Shown here: piece by piece, positions 50,797 to 62,679 of the stretch
Numbering within the stretch: position 1 is the first letter of the stretch
How the letters are laid out: each line of letters opens with the position of its first letter
Origin: an uncultured Pelagibacteraceae bacterium
GTDB lineage: Bacteria; Pseudomonadota; Alphaproteobacteria; Pelagibacterales; Pelagibacteraceae
Direction: 5' to 3'
Length of the DNA stretch: 64,000 bases
Assembly (NCBI GenBank): GCA_902582385.1
Contig: CACHRX010000002.1
Span: forward strand, 1 to 64,000
Translations under genes and position numbers: made by a program
The notes under the pieces: model-generated
The model's input: only the letters and a program-made list of their open reading frames with translations
Database searches by the model: none
Told to the model about the DNA's origin: nothing

Positions 50797-52117
50797 AGAT
50801 CAAGATAGAATTTTTCAAAATTTATATAATGATTTAGGATCAGATATTACTTCATCCCAAAAGAGAGGTGATTGGGTTAATACTAAAGAACTTACTGAAA
50901 AAGGTAGAGATTGGATTATAAGTGAAATTAAAGACTCTCAGCTAAGGGGAAGAGGTGGTGCAGGTTTTCCGACAGGATTAAAATGGTCTTTTGCACCAAA
51001 AGAAATTGGATCTAGGCCCCATTATTTAGTCATAAATGCAGATGAGTCAGAACCTGGCACTTGTAAAGATAGAGATATATTAAGATTTGAGCCACACAAA
51101 TTAATAGAGGGATGTTTAATAGCCTCTTATGCAGTTCAAGCCCATGTTTGTTATATTTATATTAGAGGAGAATATTTTATTGATGGACAAAAACTTCAAG
51201 TTGCAATTGATGAAGCTTATAAAAAAAATTTGATAGGTAAAAATTCTGCTGGTACAGGATGGGATTTAGATATTTATATTCATTATGGTGCAGGAGCTTA
51301 TATTTGTGGAGAAGAAACTGCATTACTTGAAAGTTTAGAGGGTAAAAAGGGTCAACCAAGATTAAAACCACCTTTCCCGGCATTAATAGGACTTTATGGA
51401 TGTCCTACGATAATCAATAATGTTGAAACCATAGCTGTAGTTCCTACAATTCTAAGAAGGGGTGGTAAATGGTTTGCATCTTTAGGAAGAGAAAAAAATA
51501 CTGGCACTAAGATTTTCTGTATTTCAGGAAATGTAAATACACCGTGTAATGTTGAAGAAGAGATGAATATACCTCTAAAAGAATTAATAGAAGTTCATGC
51601 GGGAGGAGTAATTGGAGGCTGGGATAATTTACAAGCTGTCATTCCTGGTGGTTCCTCAATGCCATTAATACCTAAGGAAAAATGTGAAACATTGACTATG
51701 GATTTTGATTCTTTAATGGAAGAAAAAAGTGGATTAGGAACAGCTGGAGTAGTTGTAATTAACAAAGATCAAGACATTATTAAATGTATGGCAAGAATTG
51801 CAAGATTTTATAAACATGAAAGTTGTGGTCAATGCACACCATGTAGAGAGGGATCTGGATGGATGTGGAGAATGCTCGAGAGAATGGCTAAAGGAGAAGC
51901 TTCAAAAGATGAAATTGATATGCTTGCTGATGTAACAAAGCAAATAGAAGGTCATACAATTTGTGCATTTGGCGAAGGATCTTCTTGGCCAGTTCAAGGA
52001 TTGTTAAGACATTTTAAAGATGAAATTAAAAAAAGAAATAAATTTGATCCAATAGTTAAAGAAAATAGAAATATTCCGTATCTAGTGGATCAACATTTAT
52101 TGGATAAAAATGCTTAA
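50789..52117 (+). CDS. nuoF: NADH-quinone oxidoreductase subunit F
   Basis: [61 protein letters not shown]. Confidence 0.97.
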   Translation: MLKDQDRIFQNLYNDLGSDITSSQKRGDWVNTKELTEKGRDWIISEIKDSQLRGRGGAGFPTGLKWSFAPKEIGSRPHYLVINADESEPGTCKDRDILRFEPHKLIEGCLIASYAVQAHVCYIYIRGEYFIDGQKLQVAIDEAYKKNLIGKNSAGTGWDLDIYIHYGAGAYICGEETALLESLEGKKGQPRLKPPFPALIGLYGCPTIINNVETIAVVPTILRRGGKWFASLGREKNTGTKIFCISGNVNTPCNVEEEMNIPLKELIEVHAGGVIGGWDNLQAVIPGGSSMPLIPKEKCETLTMDFDSLMEEKSGLGTAGVVVINKDQDIIKCMARIARFYKHESCGQCTPCREGSGWMWRMLERMAKGEASKDEIDMLADVTKQIEGHTICAFGEGSSWPVQGLLRHFKDEIKKRNKFDPIVKENRNIPYLVDQHLLDKNA

Positions 52118-54143
52118 ATTAAAAGTTAATGATATTGAAGTTGAAGTGGAAGAGGGCTTGACTGTATTACAAGCTTGTGAAAAAGCGGGAGCTGAAATTC
52201 CAAGATTTTGTTATCATGAGAGATTGTCAATAGCTGGTAATTGCAGAATGTGTTTAGTTGAAATGGAAAAATCTCCTAAACCTATTGCCTCATGTGCTAT
52301 GCCTGCTGCTGATGGCATGGTCATAAAAACAAATACCCCAAAAATAGAAAAATCGAGAAAAGGTGTGATGGAATTTTTATTAGCTAATCATCCTTTAGAT
52401 TGTCCCGTTTGTGATCAAGGGGGTGAATGTGATCTTCAAGATCAATCAATGTTTTATGGAATAGATAAATCAAGATTTAAAGAGAATAAAAGAGCTGTTC
52501 CAGACAAAAATATGGGCCCTCTAATTAAAACACAAATGACCAGATGTATTCACTGCACAAGATGTATAAGATTTGCTACTGAAATTGCAGGTGTCCCTGA
52601 GCTTGGTGCCATAGGGAGAGGAGAGGATATGCAAATAACAACTTATTTGGAGCAGTCAATTCAATCAGAATTATCTGGTAATGTTATTGATTTATGTCCT
52701 GTGGGAGCATTAACATCTAAACCATATGTATTTGAAGCAAGACCATGGGAACTTAAAAAAACAGAAACTATAGACGTAATGGACTCTATAGGATCTAATA
52801 TTAGAGTTGATACTTACGATTGGGAAGTAAAAAGAGTATTACCAACTATTAACGAAGATATAAATGAAGAATGGATTTCTGATAAGACGAGATACGCTTG
52901 TGATGGATTATTAAATCAAAGACTCGATACACCATATATTAAATATAATAATAAATTTGAAAAGGCTTCTTGGGACGAAGTTTATAAAATAATAAAGTCG
53001 AAAATTGAAAATACTAATAAAGATAAAATATGTGGTTTTGTCGGTGATCTTATTAATATGGAAGCAAGTTTTATTTTTAAGGAGTTTTTTGATAGAACAA
53101 TTAATTCTAAAAATTACGAAGCCAGGTCTTCTCAGATTTTTATAGATAGTTCGTTTAGAGAGAACTATTTATTTAACTCTTCAATAAATGGAATTGAAGA
53201 AACAGATCTAATTTTTTTATTGGGAACTAATCCTAGATTTGAAGCAACAATTCTTAATTCTAGAATTAGAAAAGCTTACTTAAATAATAATACTAAGATT
53301 ATCTCTTTAAATGACGTGGGGGATTTAACCTATCCATATAAAACCTTAGATGGAAAAACTCAAACTATCAAAAACATAATTGAAAATAAAAATGAAATAT
53401 CAAATGAAATTATTGCTTCAAAAAAACCAATGATTATTTTTGGTGAGTCTTTTCTAAATTTGAATTTTGCAGATTATTTATTTAATTCTTTTAAAAATTT
53501 TTTATTAAAAAATAACAAATTTACCAATAACTGGAATCCCCTCAATATATTATCAGTAGACGCTTCAAGAGTTGGAAGTTTAGATTTAGATATTGTTAAT
53601 GAAAATGAGGAATTAATAAAAGATTTAAATGAAAATAAATTTGAGATTGTTTATTTGCTAGGACAAGATGAATTAAGATTTAATAAAAAAAATGAGTTTA
53701 TTATTTACCAAGGTAGTCATGGTGACAAAGGTGCAGAAATAGCTGATATTATTCTTCCCGGTGCAGCTTATACAGAACAATCTGGTTATTTTACAAATTT
53801 AGAAGGTAAAATTCAAAAAGCATACAAAGCCTCATATCCTCCTGGAGATGCAAAAGAAGATTGGCAAATTGTTAATGAACTTGCCGAAATCATGAACAAT
53901 AGAAAACTTTTTAATGATAAAGAAGAATTAGAAAGTAGTATGTTCAATTATTTAAATCTTAAGAAAAAAAAACAAAACTCTCATGAAATAAAAATATTAG
54001 AAGATAATAAATTTGAAAATGAGGATTTAAAAGTAAAATTTAAAGATTATTATTTTTCTAATGTAATTGCGCGGGCTTCAAAAACAATGCTAGATTGTTA
54101 TAATTCAAAAATTGATGTTAAACGTACTGGTACGGAAGGCTAG
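52110..54143 (+). CDS. nuoG: NADH-quinone oxidoreductase subunit G
   Basis: [54 protein letters not shown]. Confidence 0.96.
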   Translation: MLKLKVNDIEVEVEEGLTVLQACEKAGAEIPRFCYHERLSIAGNCRMCLVEMEKSPKPIASCAMPAADGMVIKTNTPKIEKSRKGVMEFLLANHPLDCPVCDQGGECDLQDQSMFYGIDKSRFKENKRAVPDKNMGPLIKTQMTRCIHCTRCIRFATEIAGVPELGAIGRGEDMQITTYLEQSIQSELSGNVIDLCPVGALTSKPYVFEARPWELKKTETIDVMDSIGSNIRVDTYDWEVKRVLPTINEDINEEWISDKTRYACDGLLNQRLDTPYIKYNNKFEKASWDEVYKIIKSKIENTNKDKICGFVGDLINMEASFIFKEFFDRTINSKNYEARSSQIFIDSSFRENYLFNSSINGIEETDLIFLLGTNPRFEATILNSRIRKAYLNNNTKIISLNDVGDLTYPYKTLDGKTQTIKNIIENKNEISNEIIASKKPMIIFGESFLNLNFADYLFNSFKNFLLKNNKFTNNWNPLNILSVDASRVGSLDLDIVNENEELIKDLNENKFEIVYLLGQDELRFNKKNEFIIYQGSHGDKGAEIADIILPGAAYTEQSGYFTNLEGKIQKAYKASYPPGDAKEDWQIVNELAEIMNNRKLFNDKEELESSMFNYLNLKKKKQNSHEIKILEDNKFENEDLKVKFKDYYFSNVIARASKTMLDCYNSKIDVKRTGTEG

Positions 54144-54146
54144 TAA

Positions 54147-55145
54147 ATGGATTATTTAAGTACTATTTTTCAAGAAGTTTATAAAATTTTATTTCTTCTT
54201 ATTCCAGTTTTAGTTTCAGTGGCAATGATTGTCTGGTTAGATAGAAGAGTTTGGGCGTTTGTACAAAAAAGACAAGGTCCTAATGTAGTAGGACCTTTTG
54301 GATTGTTGCAATCACTTGCTGATGCCCTGAAATATATTTTTAAGGAAATTATTATCCCAGCAAGTTCAAATAAAGTAATTTTTATTCTTGCTCCAATAAT
54401 TACAATGACTTTAGCTTTGATATCTTGGGCTGTTATTCCATTTGGTGTAGACCAGGTTTTAGCAAATATTAATGTTGGAATTTTATATATTTTTGCTGTC
54501 TCTTCTTTAGGTGTTTATGGAATTATAATGGGTGGATGGGCCTCTAATTCAAAATATCCTTTTTTAGGAGCAATTAGATCGGCAGCACAAATGGTATCTT
54601 ATGAGGTTTCAATTGGTATAATCATTATTAATGTTTTATTATGTGTTGGATCTTTAAATTTAAATGACATTGTAATTGCTCAAAAAAATATGTGGTTTAT
54701 AATTCCACTATTCCCAATGTTTGTAATATTTTTTATTTCTGCATTAGCTGAAACTAATAGACCACCATTTGATTTACCAGAAGCGGAAGCCGAATTAGTT
54801 GCAGGTTACCAAACTGAATATTCAGGAATGATGTACGCAATGTTTTGGTTAGGTGAATATGCAAATATTTTATTAATGTGTGCTTTAGGTTCAATTTTAT
54901 TTTTAGGTGGATGGCTATCTCCAATTGATTTATATCCATTCAACATTCTACCAGGCGCTCTTTGGTTAGTTTTAAAAATTTTATTATTGTTTTTTCTTTT
55001 TGCATTGGTAAAAGCGATAGTACCAAGATATCGATATGATCAACTAATGAGATTAGGTTGGAAGATATTTTTGCCATTTTCTTTAATCTACGTTGTTCTA
55101 ACTGCTAGTTATCTTTTTTATTTTAACCTTTTACCAATTAACTAA
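54147..55145 (+). CDS. nuoH: NADH-quinone oxidoreductase subunit H
   Basis: [54 protein letters not shown]. Confidence 0.97.
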   Translation: MDYLSTIFQEVYKILFLLIPVLVSVAMIVWLDRRVWAFVQKRQGPNVVGPFGLLQSLADALKYIFKEIIIPASSNKVIFILAPIITMTLALISWAVIPFGVDQVLANINVGILYIFAVSSLGVYGIIMGGWASNSKYPFLGAIRSAAQMVSYEVSIGIIIINVLLCVGSLNLNDIVIAQKNMWFIIPLFPMFVIFFISALAETNRPPFDLPEAEAELVAGYQTEYSGMMYAMFWLGEYANILLMCALGSILFLGGWLSPIDLYPFNILPGALWLVLKILLLFFLFALVKAIVPRYRYDQLMRLGWKIFLPFSLIYVVLTASYLFYFNLLPIN

Positions 55146-55631
55146 ATGAAAGTATCAAGATTTTTTAAAACTATATTAATGGTAGATTTTATAGGAGGCT
55201 TGATAATAGCTATTAGAGAATTATTTAAATCTAAAAAAACTATTAATTATCCTTTTGAGAAAGGAAAAATTAGCCCAAGATTTAGAGGAGAGCATGCTTT
55301 AAGAAGGTATCCCAATGGAGAAGAGAGATGTATAGCTTGCAAATTATGTGAGGCAGTGTGCCCTGCTCAAGCAATAACAATAGAGTCTACTGAAAGAGAG
55401 GATGGCAGTAGAAAAACAACGCGTTATGACATTGATATGATGAAATGTATTTATTGTGGTTTATGTGAAGAATCTTGCCCTGTAGATGCAATCGTTCAAG
55501 GACCAAATTTTGAGTTTTCAACTGAAACAAGAGAAGAGCTTTATTATACAAAGGAGAAACTACTTGATAATGGGGATAGATGGGAAAATATCTTAGCAGC
55601 CAATATTAAAGCAGATAATCCGTATAGATAA
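55146..55631 (+). CDS. nuoI: NADH-quinone oxidoreductase subunit I
   Basis: [19 protein letters not shown] and [17 protein letters not shown]. Confidence 0.97.
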   Translation: MKVSRFFKTILMVDFIGGLIIAIRELFKSKKTINYPFEKGKISPRFRGEHALRRYPNGEERCIACKLCEAVCPAQAITIESTEREDGSRKTTRYDIDMMKCIYCGLCEESCPVDAIVQGPNFEFSTETREELYYTKEKLLDNGDRWENILAANIKADNPYR

Positions 55632-55635
55632 ATTT

Positions 55636-56268
55636 ATGATAGCTCATGCAATATTTTTTTATATATTTTCTATAATTGCAGTTATTTCAGCTATCATGGT
55701 TACAGTTTCGAAAAATACTGTTCATTCAGTTTTTTTTTTAATTTTAGATTTTATAAGTATCTCATGCCTTTTCATCATGATTGGTGCAGAATTTTTAGGA
55801 ATGATAATGTTAATTGTCTACGTAGGTGCAGTTGCAGTATTATTTTTATTTGTTGTGATGATGCTTAATGTTGCTCAGCAAAAAAATCGATGGTTTATTT
55901 CTGAAGACAATTCTGGTCATATTCCCTTCGGTCTTATAATAAGCACAGTTATATTTTTTGAATTAATAATAGTAATTGGAGGATGGAAATATAAACCAGA
56001 CTTATTAAATCCAAGCAATTTAAATGTGTTAAATAAAATTAGTAATACTCATTCTTTAGGCCAAGTTTTATACACTGAGTATATTCATATTTTTCAAATA
56101 AGTGGAATGATTTTATTAATTTCCATGATAGGTGCAATTGTTCTTACATTTAGACAGAGAGAAGGTGTTAAAAAACAAAGTTATTTAAAACAAATTTCTA
56201 GAGAAAGATCCGATGGTGTCACTACAGTAAATGTAGAAATTAAAAAGGGAGTTAAAATTGATGACTGA
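55636..56268 (+). CDS. nuoJ: NADH-quinone oxidoreductase subunit J
   Basis: [30 protein letters not shown]. Confidence 0.96.
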   Translation: MIAHAIFFYIFSIIAVISAIMVTVSKNTVHSVFFLILDFISISCLFIMIGAEFLGMIMLIVYVGAVAVLFLFVVMMLNVAQQKNRWFISEDNSGHIPFGLIISTVIFFELIIVIGGWKYKPDLLNPSNLNVLNKISNTHSLGQVLYTEYIHIFQISGMILLISMIGAIVLTFRQREGVKKQSYLKQISRERSDGVTTVNVEIKKGVKIDD

Positions 56269-56572
56269 GATAGGTTTAGGACATTATTTAACTTTAGGTG
56301 CAGTAATTTTTAGTATTGGGATAATTGGAATTTTTTTAAATAGAAAAAATATTATTGTTATTTTAATGAGCATAGAGCTAATATTATTAGCTGTTAATAT
56401 AAATCTTGTTTCCTTTTCTATTTATCTAGGTGATTTAACAGGTCAGGTTTTTACATTATTTATTTTGACTGTTGCAGCTGCTGAAGCTGCTATAGGTCTT
56501 GCAATAATTGTAGTTTATTACAGAAATTCTGGAACTATTCGAGTTGAAGAAATCGACAGATTAAAAGGATAA
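56258..56572 (+). CDS. nuoK: NADH-quinone oxidoreductase subunit K
   Basis: [44 protein letters not shown]. Confidence 0.96.
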   Translation: MMTEIGLGHYLTLGAVIFSIGIIGIFLNRKNIIVILMSIELILLAVNINLVSFSIYLGDLTGQVFTLFILTVAAAEAAIGLAIIVVYYRNSGTIRVEEIDRLKG

Positions 56573-56573
56573 A

Positions 56574-58484
56574 ATGGAAATTTTAATTATTATATTACCC
56601 TTAGTAGCTTCAATTATCTCAGGTTTCTTTGGCAAGTTTATAGGTGATAGAAATTCCGAAATAATTACAAGTTTAATGGTATCAATCTCTGCAGCTCTAT
56701 CTGTTTTAATTTTTTATGAAGTTATAGTAAATAATTATGAAAATAATATTACAATTGCTACTTGGATCAACTCAGGATCTTTAGAAGTAAATTGGTCGAT
56801 GAAAATTGACGCTTTATCAGCTGTAATGCTAGTTGTTGTAACCTCAGTTTCTTCATTAGTTCATATTTATTCGATTGGATACATGTCTCATGATCCCCAT
56901 AAGCCTCGATTTATGGCCTACTTATCATTATTTACATTTGCAATGTTAATGTTAGTAACTTCAGATAATTTTATTCAATTATTTTTTGGTTGGGAGGGGG
57001 TAGGTCTATGCTCTTACTTTTTGATAGGTTTTTGGTTTAAAAAAGATACAGCTAATAAAGCTGCAATCAAAGCTTTTTTAGTAAATAGAGTAGGAGATTT
57101 CGGATTTGCACTTGGAATTTTTTTAATTTTTTACTTATTTGGAACTGTAAATTATTCAGAGGTTTTTAGTCAAATACCAAACATCATAGATAAAAAACTC
57201 ATCTTTTTAGGTTTTGAGGTAAATGCCATAGATTTAATTTGTATACTTTTATTTATTGGTGCTATGGGTAAATCGGCTCAAATATTTTTACATACTTGGT
57301 TACCTGATGCTATGGAAGGTCCAACACCCGTATCAGCTTTAATCCATGCTGCAACTATGGTAACAGCAGGAGTTTTTTTAGTTGTGAGATGTTCACCTAT
57401 TTATGAATATTCAGAATTGGCATTAAACGTCATAACTATTGTTGGCATGAGTACTGCTTTTTTTGCTGCCTCTATAGCATTAGTCCAAACAGATATTAAA
57501 AAAATTATAGCATATTCTACATGCAGTCAATTAGGCTATATGTTTTTTGCTGCAGGAGTAGGCGCTTACAATGTTGCAATGTTTCACTTATTTACACATG
57601 CATTCTTTAAGGCTCTATTATTTTTAGGATCTGGATCAGTTATTCATGCATTTAAAAACGAGCAAAATATAAATTATATGGGCGGCGTATGGAAAAAATT
57701 GCCATACACTTATATATTAATGATAATAGGAACTTTAGCATTAACTGGTTTTCCTTTTTTGTCAGGATTTTATTCAAAAGATGCGATTATAGAATTTGCT
57801 TATCTTAAAGGAAATACAACTGGATATTATGCAGCGGGAGTTGGTATTTTTACAGCATTCCTAACTTCAATTTATTCATGGAGACTTATATTTAAAACAT
57901 TTCATGGTGATTATAAAAATAAAAATATTAAAATTGAAGAAACACACGAATCACCTTTAGTAATGTTGATACCTTTAGTTTTACTTTCTATAGGTGCTAT
58001 TTTTGCAGGCTTTCTTTTTAAAGATTTATTTATTATCCATGAAGGAGTTAATTTTTGGAATGACTCGATTTTCTTTTTAAAACCATTAAGCACAGAACAT
58101 CCACCTTTTTGGTTTTTAATTTTAACTCCTATATTAGTAATTTTATCAATTCCAATTTCTTATTATTTATTTCTTAAAAACAAAAATTTTTCTAATCAGA
58201 TATTAAGTTATAATAAACCGTTATATGAATTTTTAGTAAATAAATGGTATTTTGACGAACTATATGACTACATATTTGTAATACCATCAAAAAAGTTAGG
58301 ATTATTCTTGTGGAAATTTTTTGACATTAAATTGATTGATGGTTTAGGTCCAGATGGTATTTCTTCGTTTATCAAAAAATGTTCTATAAAAGCAAGTAAA
58401 TTTCAAAGTGGGTTTATATACCAATATGCTTTTATAATGTTGTTAGGTTTCTCTGCTTTACTAACTTTCTTGATTGTTAAATAA
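56574..58484 (+). CDS. nuoL: NADH-quinone oxidoreductase subunit L
   Basis: FFGWEGVGLCSYFLIGFWF, HTWLPDAMEGPTPVSALIHAATMVTAGVFL. Confidence 0.97.
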   Translation: MEILIIILPLVASIISGFFGKFIGDRNSEIITSLMVSISAALSVLIFYEVIVNNYENNITIATWINSGSLEVNWSMKIDALSAVMLVVVTSVSSLVHIYSIGYMSHDPHKPRFMAYLSLFTFAMLMLVTSDNFIQLFFGWEGVGLCSYFLIGFWFKKDTANKAAIKAFLVNRVGDFGFALGIFLIFYLFGTVNYSEVFSQIPNIIDKKLIFLGFEVNAIDLICILLFIGAMGKSAQIFLHTWLPDAMEGPTPVSALIHAATMVTAGVFLVVRCSPIYEYSELALNVITIVGMSTAFFAASIALVQTDIKKIIAYSTCSQLGYMFFAAGVGAYNVAMFHLFTHAFFKALLFLGSGSVIHAFKNEQNINYMGGVWKKLPYTYILMIIGTLALTGFPFLSGFYSKDAIIEFAYLKGNTTGYYAAGVGIFTAFLTSIYSWRLIFKTFHGDYKNKNIKIEETHESPLVMLIPLVLLSIGAIFAGFLFKDLFIIHEGVNFWNDSIFFLKPLSTEHPPFWFLILTPILVILSIPISYYLFLKNKNFSNQILSYNKPLYEFLVNKWYFDELYDYIFVIPSKKLGLFLWKFFDIKLIDGLGPDGISSFIKKCSIKASKFQSGFIYQYAFIMLLGFSALLTFLIVK

Positions 58485-59971
58485 TGAACTTTCCCATTCT
58501 CTCTTCTTTAATTCTACTGCCATCTATTGGGGCTTTATTTTTATTCTTTACTAGAGGTAGTAAAGACAACAATATCACTCTTAAATATGTAGCATTATTC
58601 ACATCCCTTCTAAATTTTTTTTTATCAATTTATTTGTGGATATTATTTGATCAATCAACTTCTCAATTTCAATTTTTAGAAGATGTTGTTTGGATCAAAG
58701 GTTTTATTAATTATAAAGTAGGGATAGATGGAATTTCTATATTATTTGTTATATTAACAACATTTATAACCCCACTTTGCATCATTTCAGTTAACAACTC
58801 GATTAAAAAAAGGTTAAGAGAATTTTTAATAGCAGTACTAATTATGGAGTCTTTCATGATTGGTGTATTTTGCTCTCTAGATCTTGTAGTTTTTTATTTA
58901 TTTTTTGAGGCCGGATTAATTCCGATGTTTTTAATAATTGGAATTTGGGGAGGGACTAGAAGAGTTTATTCAGCATTTAAGTTCTTTTTGTATACTTTGT
59001 TAGGTTCAGTACTAATGTTAGTTGCTATAATATCAATATATTGGATATCAGGAACTACAGATGTAATCAAACTTTATGAGTTAGGCATTGATGCTAAATA
59101 TCAAAATCTTTTATGGTTAGCTTTCTTTAGTTCTTTTGCGGTTAAAACACCTATGTGGCCTGTTCACACTTGGTTGCCAGATGCCCATGTTGAAGCTCCA
59201 ACAGCAGGATCAGTCTTGTTAGCCGCAATTTTACTTAAAATGGCTGGTTATGGCTTTATAAGATTTTCATTAGGGTTATTTCCTGTTGCATCTGAAATAT
59301 TTACACCTTTAATTTATATATTAAGTCTTATAGCTATTATTTTCACTTCTTTCATAGCTTTAATGCAAGAAGATATGAAAAAATTAATTGCATATTCATC
59401 AGTTGCTCATATGGGCTTTGTTACTTTAGGAATTTTTACTATTCAACAACAAGGTATTGAAGGAAGTATAATTCAAATGATAAGTCATGGACTTGTATCA
59501 GCTGCACTTTTTTTGTGTGTTGGTGTAGTTTATGATCGAATGCATTCAAGACTAATTGATACTTATGGTGGTATAGTATCTTTAGTTCCAAAATATTCAG
59601 TTTTATTTATGATATTTACTTTATCAGCTTTGGGTTTGCCAGGCACAAGTGGTTTTATAGGAGAATTTTTAATTTTAATGGCAGCATTTAAAGATAATTT
59701 TCTAGTGGCTGTTATTGCGAGTTTAGGAGTGATAATAGGAGCAGCTTATATGCTTTGGCTATATAAAAGAGTTATTTTTGGAAAACTTGTAAATTCAGAT
59801 TTAAAAAAAATGTTAGATTTGAATAAGTCAGAACTTTTTATTTTAATTTGTTTAGCAACACCTATTTTAGTTTTTGGATTTTATCCACAACCTTTAATAA
59901 ATACTATAGAAGTTTCTGTTAGTGACTTTATAAAATTTTATAATATGAACTTAATTAGCAATCTGAGATGA
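58484..59971 (+). CDS. nuoM: NADH-quinone oxidoreductase subunit M
   Basis: FFEAGLIPMFLIIGIWGG, HTWLPDAHVEAPTAGSVLLAAILLKMAGYGF. Confidence 0.97.
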   Translation: MNFPILSSLILLPSIGALFLFFTRGSKDNNITLKYVALFTSLLNFFLSIYLWILFDQSTSQFQFLEDVVWIKGFINYKVGIDGISILFVILTTFITPLCIISVNNSIKKRLREFLIAVLIMESFMIGVFCSLDLVVFYLFFEAGLIPMFLIIGIWGGTRRVYSAFKFFLYTLLGSVLMLVAIISIYWISGTTDVIKLYELGIDAKYQNLLWLAFFSSFAVKTPMWPVHTWLPDAHVEAPTAGSVLLAAILLKMAGYGFIRFSLGLFPVASEIFTPLIYILSLIAIIFTSFIALMQEDMKKLIAYSSVAHMGFVTLGIFTIQQQGIEGSIIQMISHGLVSAALFLCVGVVYDRMHSRLIDTYGGIVSLVPKYSVLFMIFTLSALGLPGTSGFIGEFLILMAAFKDNFLVAVIASLGVIIGAAYMLWLYKRVIFGKLVNSDLKKMLDLNKSELFILICLATPILVFGFYPQPLINTIEVSVSDFIKFYNMNLISNLR

Positions 59972-61386
59972 ATAATTTAGAACTAATTTTACCAGAAATA
60001 TTTTTATCACTCTCTATAATGTTTTTATTAATTTTAGGAGTTTTCAAAAAAGATAGTTCTAAATTGATACAAAATTTATCTTTAATTGTTTTATTAATTA
60101 CAGCAGTTATTACGTTTAACGAGACTTTAGGTATTGAAGAAATATTATTATTTAACGATAGTATTATAATAGATTATCTATCATCTTTTATGAAGATTGT
60201 AACTTTGTTAGCTGCTTTTCTAGTTCTAGTAATTTCATCTAATTATTTAAGAACATATAAAATTTTTAAGATTGAATATCCAATTTTGATTTTAAGTTCT
60301 GTTTTAGGTATGTTGGTGATGATTAGTTCTAATGACTTGATTGTTTTTTATATGGGATTGGAACTTCAGTCACTTGCTTTATATGTTTTAGCAACATTTA
60401 ATAGGGATCAGCTTAAATCATCTGAGGCTGGTCTTAAATATTTTGTTTTAAGTGCCTTATCCTCTGGATTACTACTTTATGGCTGTTCATTAATTTATGG
60501 TTTTACTGGTTCTACTAATTTTAATTTTATTGCTAATCAATTAAATTCAAATGAATATGCTTTAACTTTTGGAATTGTTTTTATTTTAGTGGGTTTAGCA
60601 TTTAAAATATCAGCTGTTCCTTTCCATATGTGGGCACCAGACGTCTATGAAGGTTCACCAACATCTGTAACTTTATTTTTTACAATGGTCCCTAAAATTG
60701 CAGCACTAACTGTGTTTATAAGATTTTTATATGTTCCTTTTTTAAATCTAATTGATCAATGGCAAATGATTTTAATTTTTTTATCAATAGCATCAATGCT
60801 TTTTGGCTCAATTGCAGCAATAGGACAAACTAATTTAAAAAGATTAATAGCCTATAGTTCAATTGGTCATGTTGGGTATGCTCTTGCTGGTTTAGCAACA
60901 GGTACAAATGATGGGATACAAAGTTCGGTAATATACATAACAATTTATATATTAATGAATTTGGGATTTTTCTCGTGTTTGTTGATGATGAAGAGAAATA
61001 ACGAGTACTATGAATACTTAGAAGATTTATCTGGATTGTCCAAAAATCATCCGTTGTTATCTTTGTCATTATTAATCATTTTGTTTTCATTAGCTGGGAT
61101 CCCTCCACTTGCTGGTTTTTTTGCTAAATTTTATATTTTTAAATCTGTTTTAGAGCAATCAATGTATTTTTTAGCAATTGTAGGATTATTATCAACAGTT
61201 GTAGCAGCTTTTTACTATTTAAGGATAATTAAGATAATATATTTTGATAAAGAAAAAGAAAAATATGATACCGATCATAGCTTTTGGCTCAAATTTTCTC
61301 TTATAGCATCTACACTATTAATTTTGGTATACTTTATATTTCCTAGTCAATTAATTGAAGCAGTCTCTAGAATCAATATTATTTGA
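59968..61386 (+). CDS. nuoN: NADH-quinone oxidoreductase subunit N
   Basis: YMGLELQSLALYVLATF, FHMWAPDVYEGSPTSVTLFF, SLAGIPPLAGFFAKFYIF. Confidence 0.97.
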   Translation: MNNLELILPEIFLSLSIMFLLILGVFKKDSSKLIQNLSLIVLLITAVITFNETLGIEEILLFNDSIIIDYLSSFMKIVTLLAAFLVLVISSNYLRTYKIFKIEYPILILSSVLGMLVMISSNDLIVFYMGLELQSLALYVLATFNRDQLKSSEAGLKYFVLSALSSGLLLYGCSLIYGFTGSTNFNFIANQLNSNEYALTFGIVFILVGLAFKISAVPFHMWAPDVYEGSPTSVTLFFTMVPKIAALTVFIRFLYVPFLNLIDQWQMILIFLSIASMLFGSIAAIGQTNLKRLIAYSSIGHVGYALAGLATGTNDGIQSSVIYITIYILMNLGFFSCLLMMKRNNEYYEYLEDLSGLSKNHPLLSLSLLIILFSLAGIPPLAGFFAKFYIFKSVLEQSMYFLAIVGLLSTVVAAFYYLRIIKIIYFDKEKEKYDTDHSFWLKFSLIASTLLILVYFIFPSQLIEAVSRINII

Positions 61387-61916
61387 TGAAATTTAGAATA
61401 TTTAATTTTCAAAAAGTAAAAAGTACGAATAATACAGCATTAAGAATAATAAAAAGATCTGACTGTGAATATGGAATGGTTATTTCACAAACGCAAAAAA
61501 GAGGAAAGGGACAACATGGAAAAAAATGGATTTCTTATAAAGGCAATTTATTTGTTAGTTTTTTTTACAAATTAGAAAATTTAAACATTACATTGAAACA
61601 ACTAACTTTAATAAACTGCTTATTAGTTAAAAGACTAATTTCAATGTATTATAAAAAGAAGATAATAATTAAAAAACCAAATGACCTGTTAATAGGTAAA
61701 AAAAAAATTTGTGGAATATTACAAGAAACTGTAAATAAATTTGATAAAAAGTATTTAATTGTTGGAATTGGAATTAATTTGATAAAAAGCCCAAATTTAA
61801 ACAATTATCAAACATCAAATCTTTATGAACTGATAAATAAGAAAATTTCAAAAGAAAATGTAGCTATGAAACTTAAAAAAATTTTTGAAACAAGACTAAA
61901 TAAACTTTATAAATAA
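61383..61916 (+). CDS. birA: Biotin--[acetyl-CoA-carboxylase] ligase, catalytic domain only
   Basis: QTQKRGKGQHGKKWIS, KKPNDLLIGKKKICGILQE, VGIGINLI; conserved position after nuoN. Confidence 0.87.
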   Translation: MMKFRIFNFQKVKSTNNTALRIIKRSDCEYGMVISQTQKRGKGQHGKKWISYKGNLFVSFFYKLENLNITLKQLTLINCLLVKRLISMYYKKKIIIKKPNDLLIGKKKICGILQETVNKFDKKYLIVGIGINLIKSPNLNNYQTSNLYELINKKISKENVAMKLKKIFETRLNKLYK

Positions 61917-61932
61917 TATAATTATAATATTT

Positions 61933-62679
61933 ATGTATATTTTAGGTGATATAGGTAATTCCGAAACTAAAATTTATCTGGTTGATAAAAAAGATAAGAT
62001 ACTTAAAAATGTTAATTTTCCAACAAAAAAAATTAACAATTACGTTTTAAAATCTAAATTTTATTTTCTAATTAAAGACTTTCAAAAAATAGAAAAAATT
62101 CTATTTTGTAGTGTAGTTCCCAAATCTTTTATTCTGATAAAAAAGTTTTTATCAAAGAAAGTTAAAAAAAAATGTTATGAAGTAAAAAATTTAAAATTAC
62201 GGTCATTAATAAATATAAAAGTAAATTATAATCAGGTAGGTTCAGACAGGTTAACAAATGCTATAAGTTTACTTGACAATAAAAACAATTTTATAATTCT
62301 AGATTTTGGTACAGCTACTACTTTTGACATTGTAATAAGAAAAAATTATAATGGTGGTATAATTGCGCCTGGAATTAAAATTTCTTTAAATACTTTGTCT
62401 GATAAAGCATCTTTGATTCCTAAAATAGATCTAAAAAAGATTAAAAAAATTATTGGCAAAGATACAATTAGTGCTGTTAGATCAGGTTTTTTTTGGGGAT
62501 ATGCTGGATTAATTGACAATATTGTTTATTTGATTAAGAAGGAAACAAGAAAATCTTTTAAATTAGTGATAACTGGAGGATTTTCTAATTTGTTTAAAGA
62601 TTCTATTAAATCTAAAACAATACAAAATAAAAATATCACAGTAAAAGGTCTTATAAAAATTTCAAAATTAATTAAATAA
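61933..62679 (+). CDS. coaX: Type III pantothenate kinase
   Basis: DIGNSETKIYLV, VGSDRLTNAISLL, ILDFGTATTFDIV, GGIIAPGIKISLNTL, ITGGF. Confidence 0.9.
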   Translation: MYILGDIGNSETKIYLVDKKDKILKNVNFPTKKINNYVLKSKFYFLIKDFQKIEKILFCSVVPKSFILIKKFLSKKVKKKCYEVKNLKLRSLINIKVNYNQVGSDRLTNAISLLDNKNNFIILDFGTATTFDIVIRKNYNGGIIAPGIKISLNTLSDKASLIPKIDLKKIKKIIGKDTISAVRSGFFWGYAGLIDNIVYLIKKETRKSFKLVITGGFSNLFKDSIKSKTIQNKNITVKGLIKISKLIK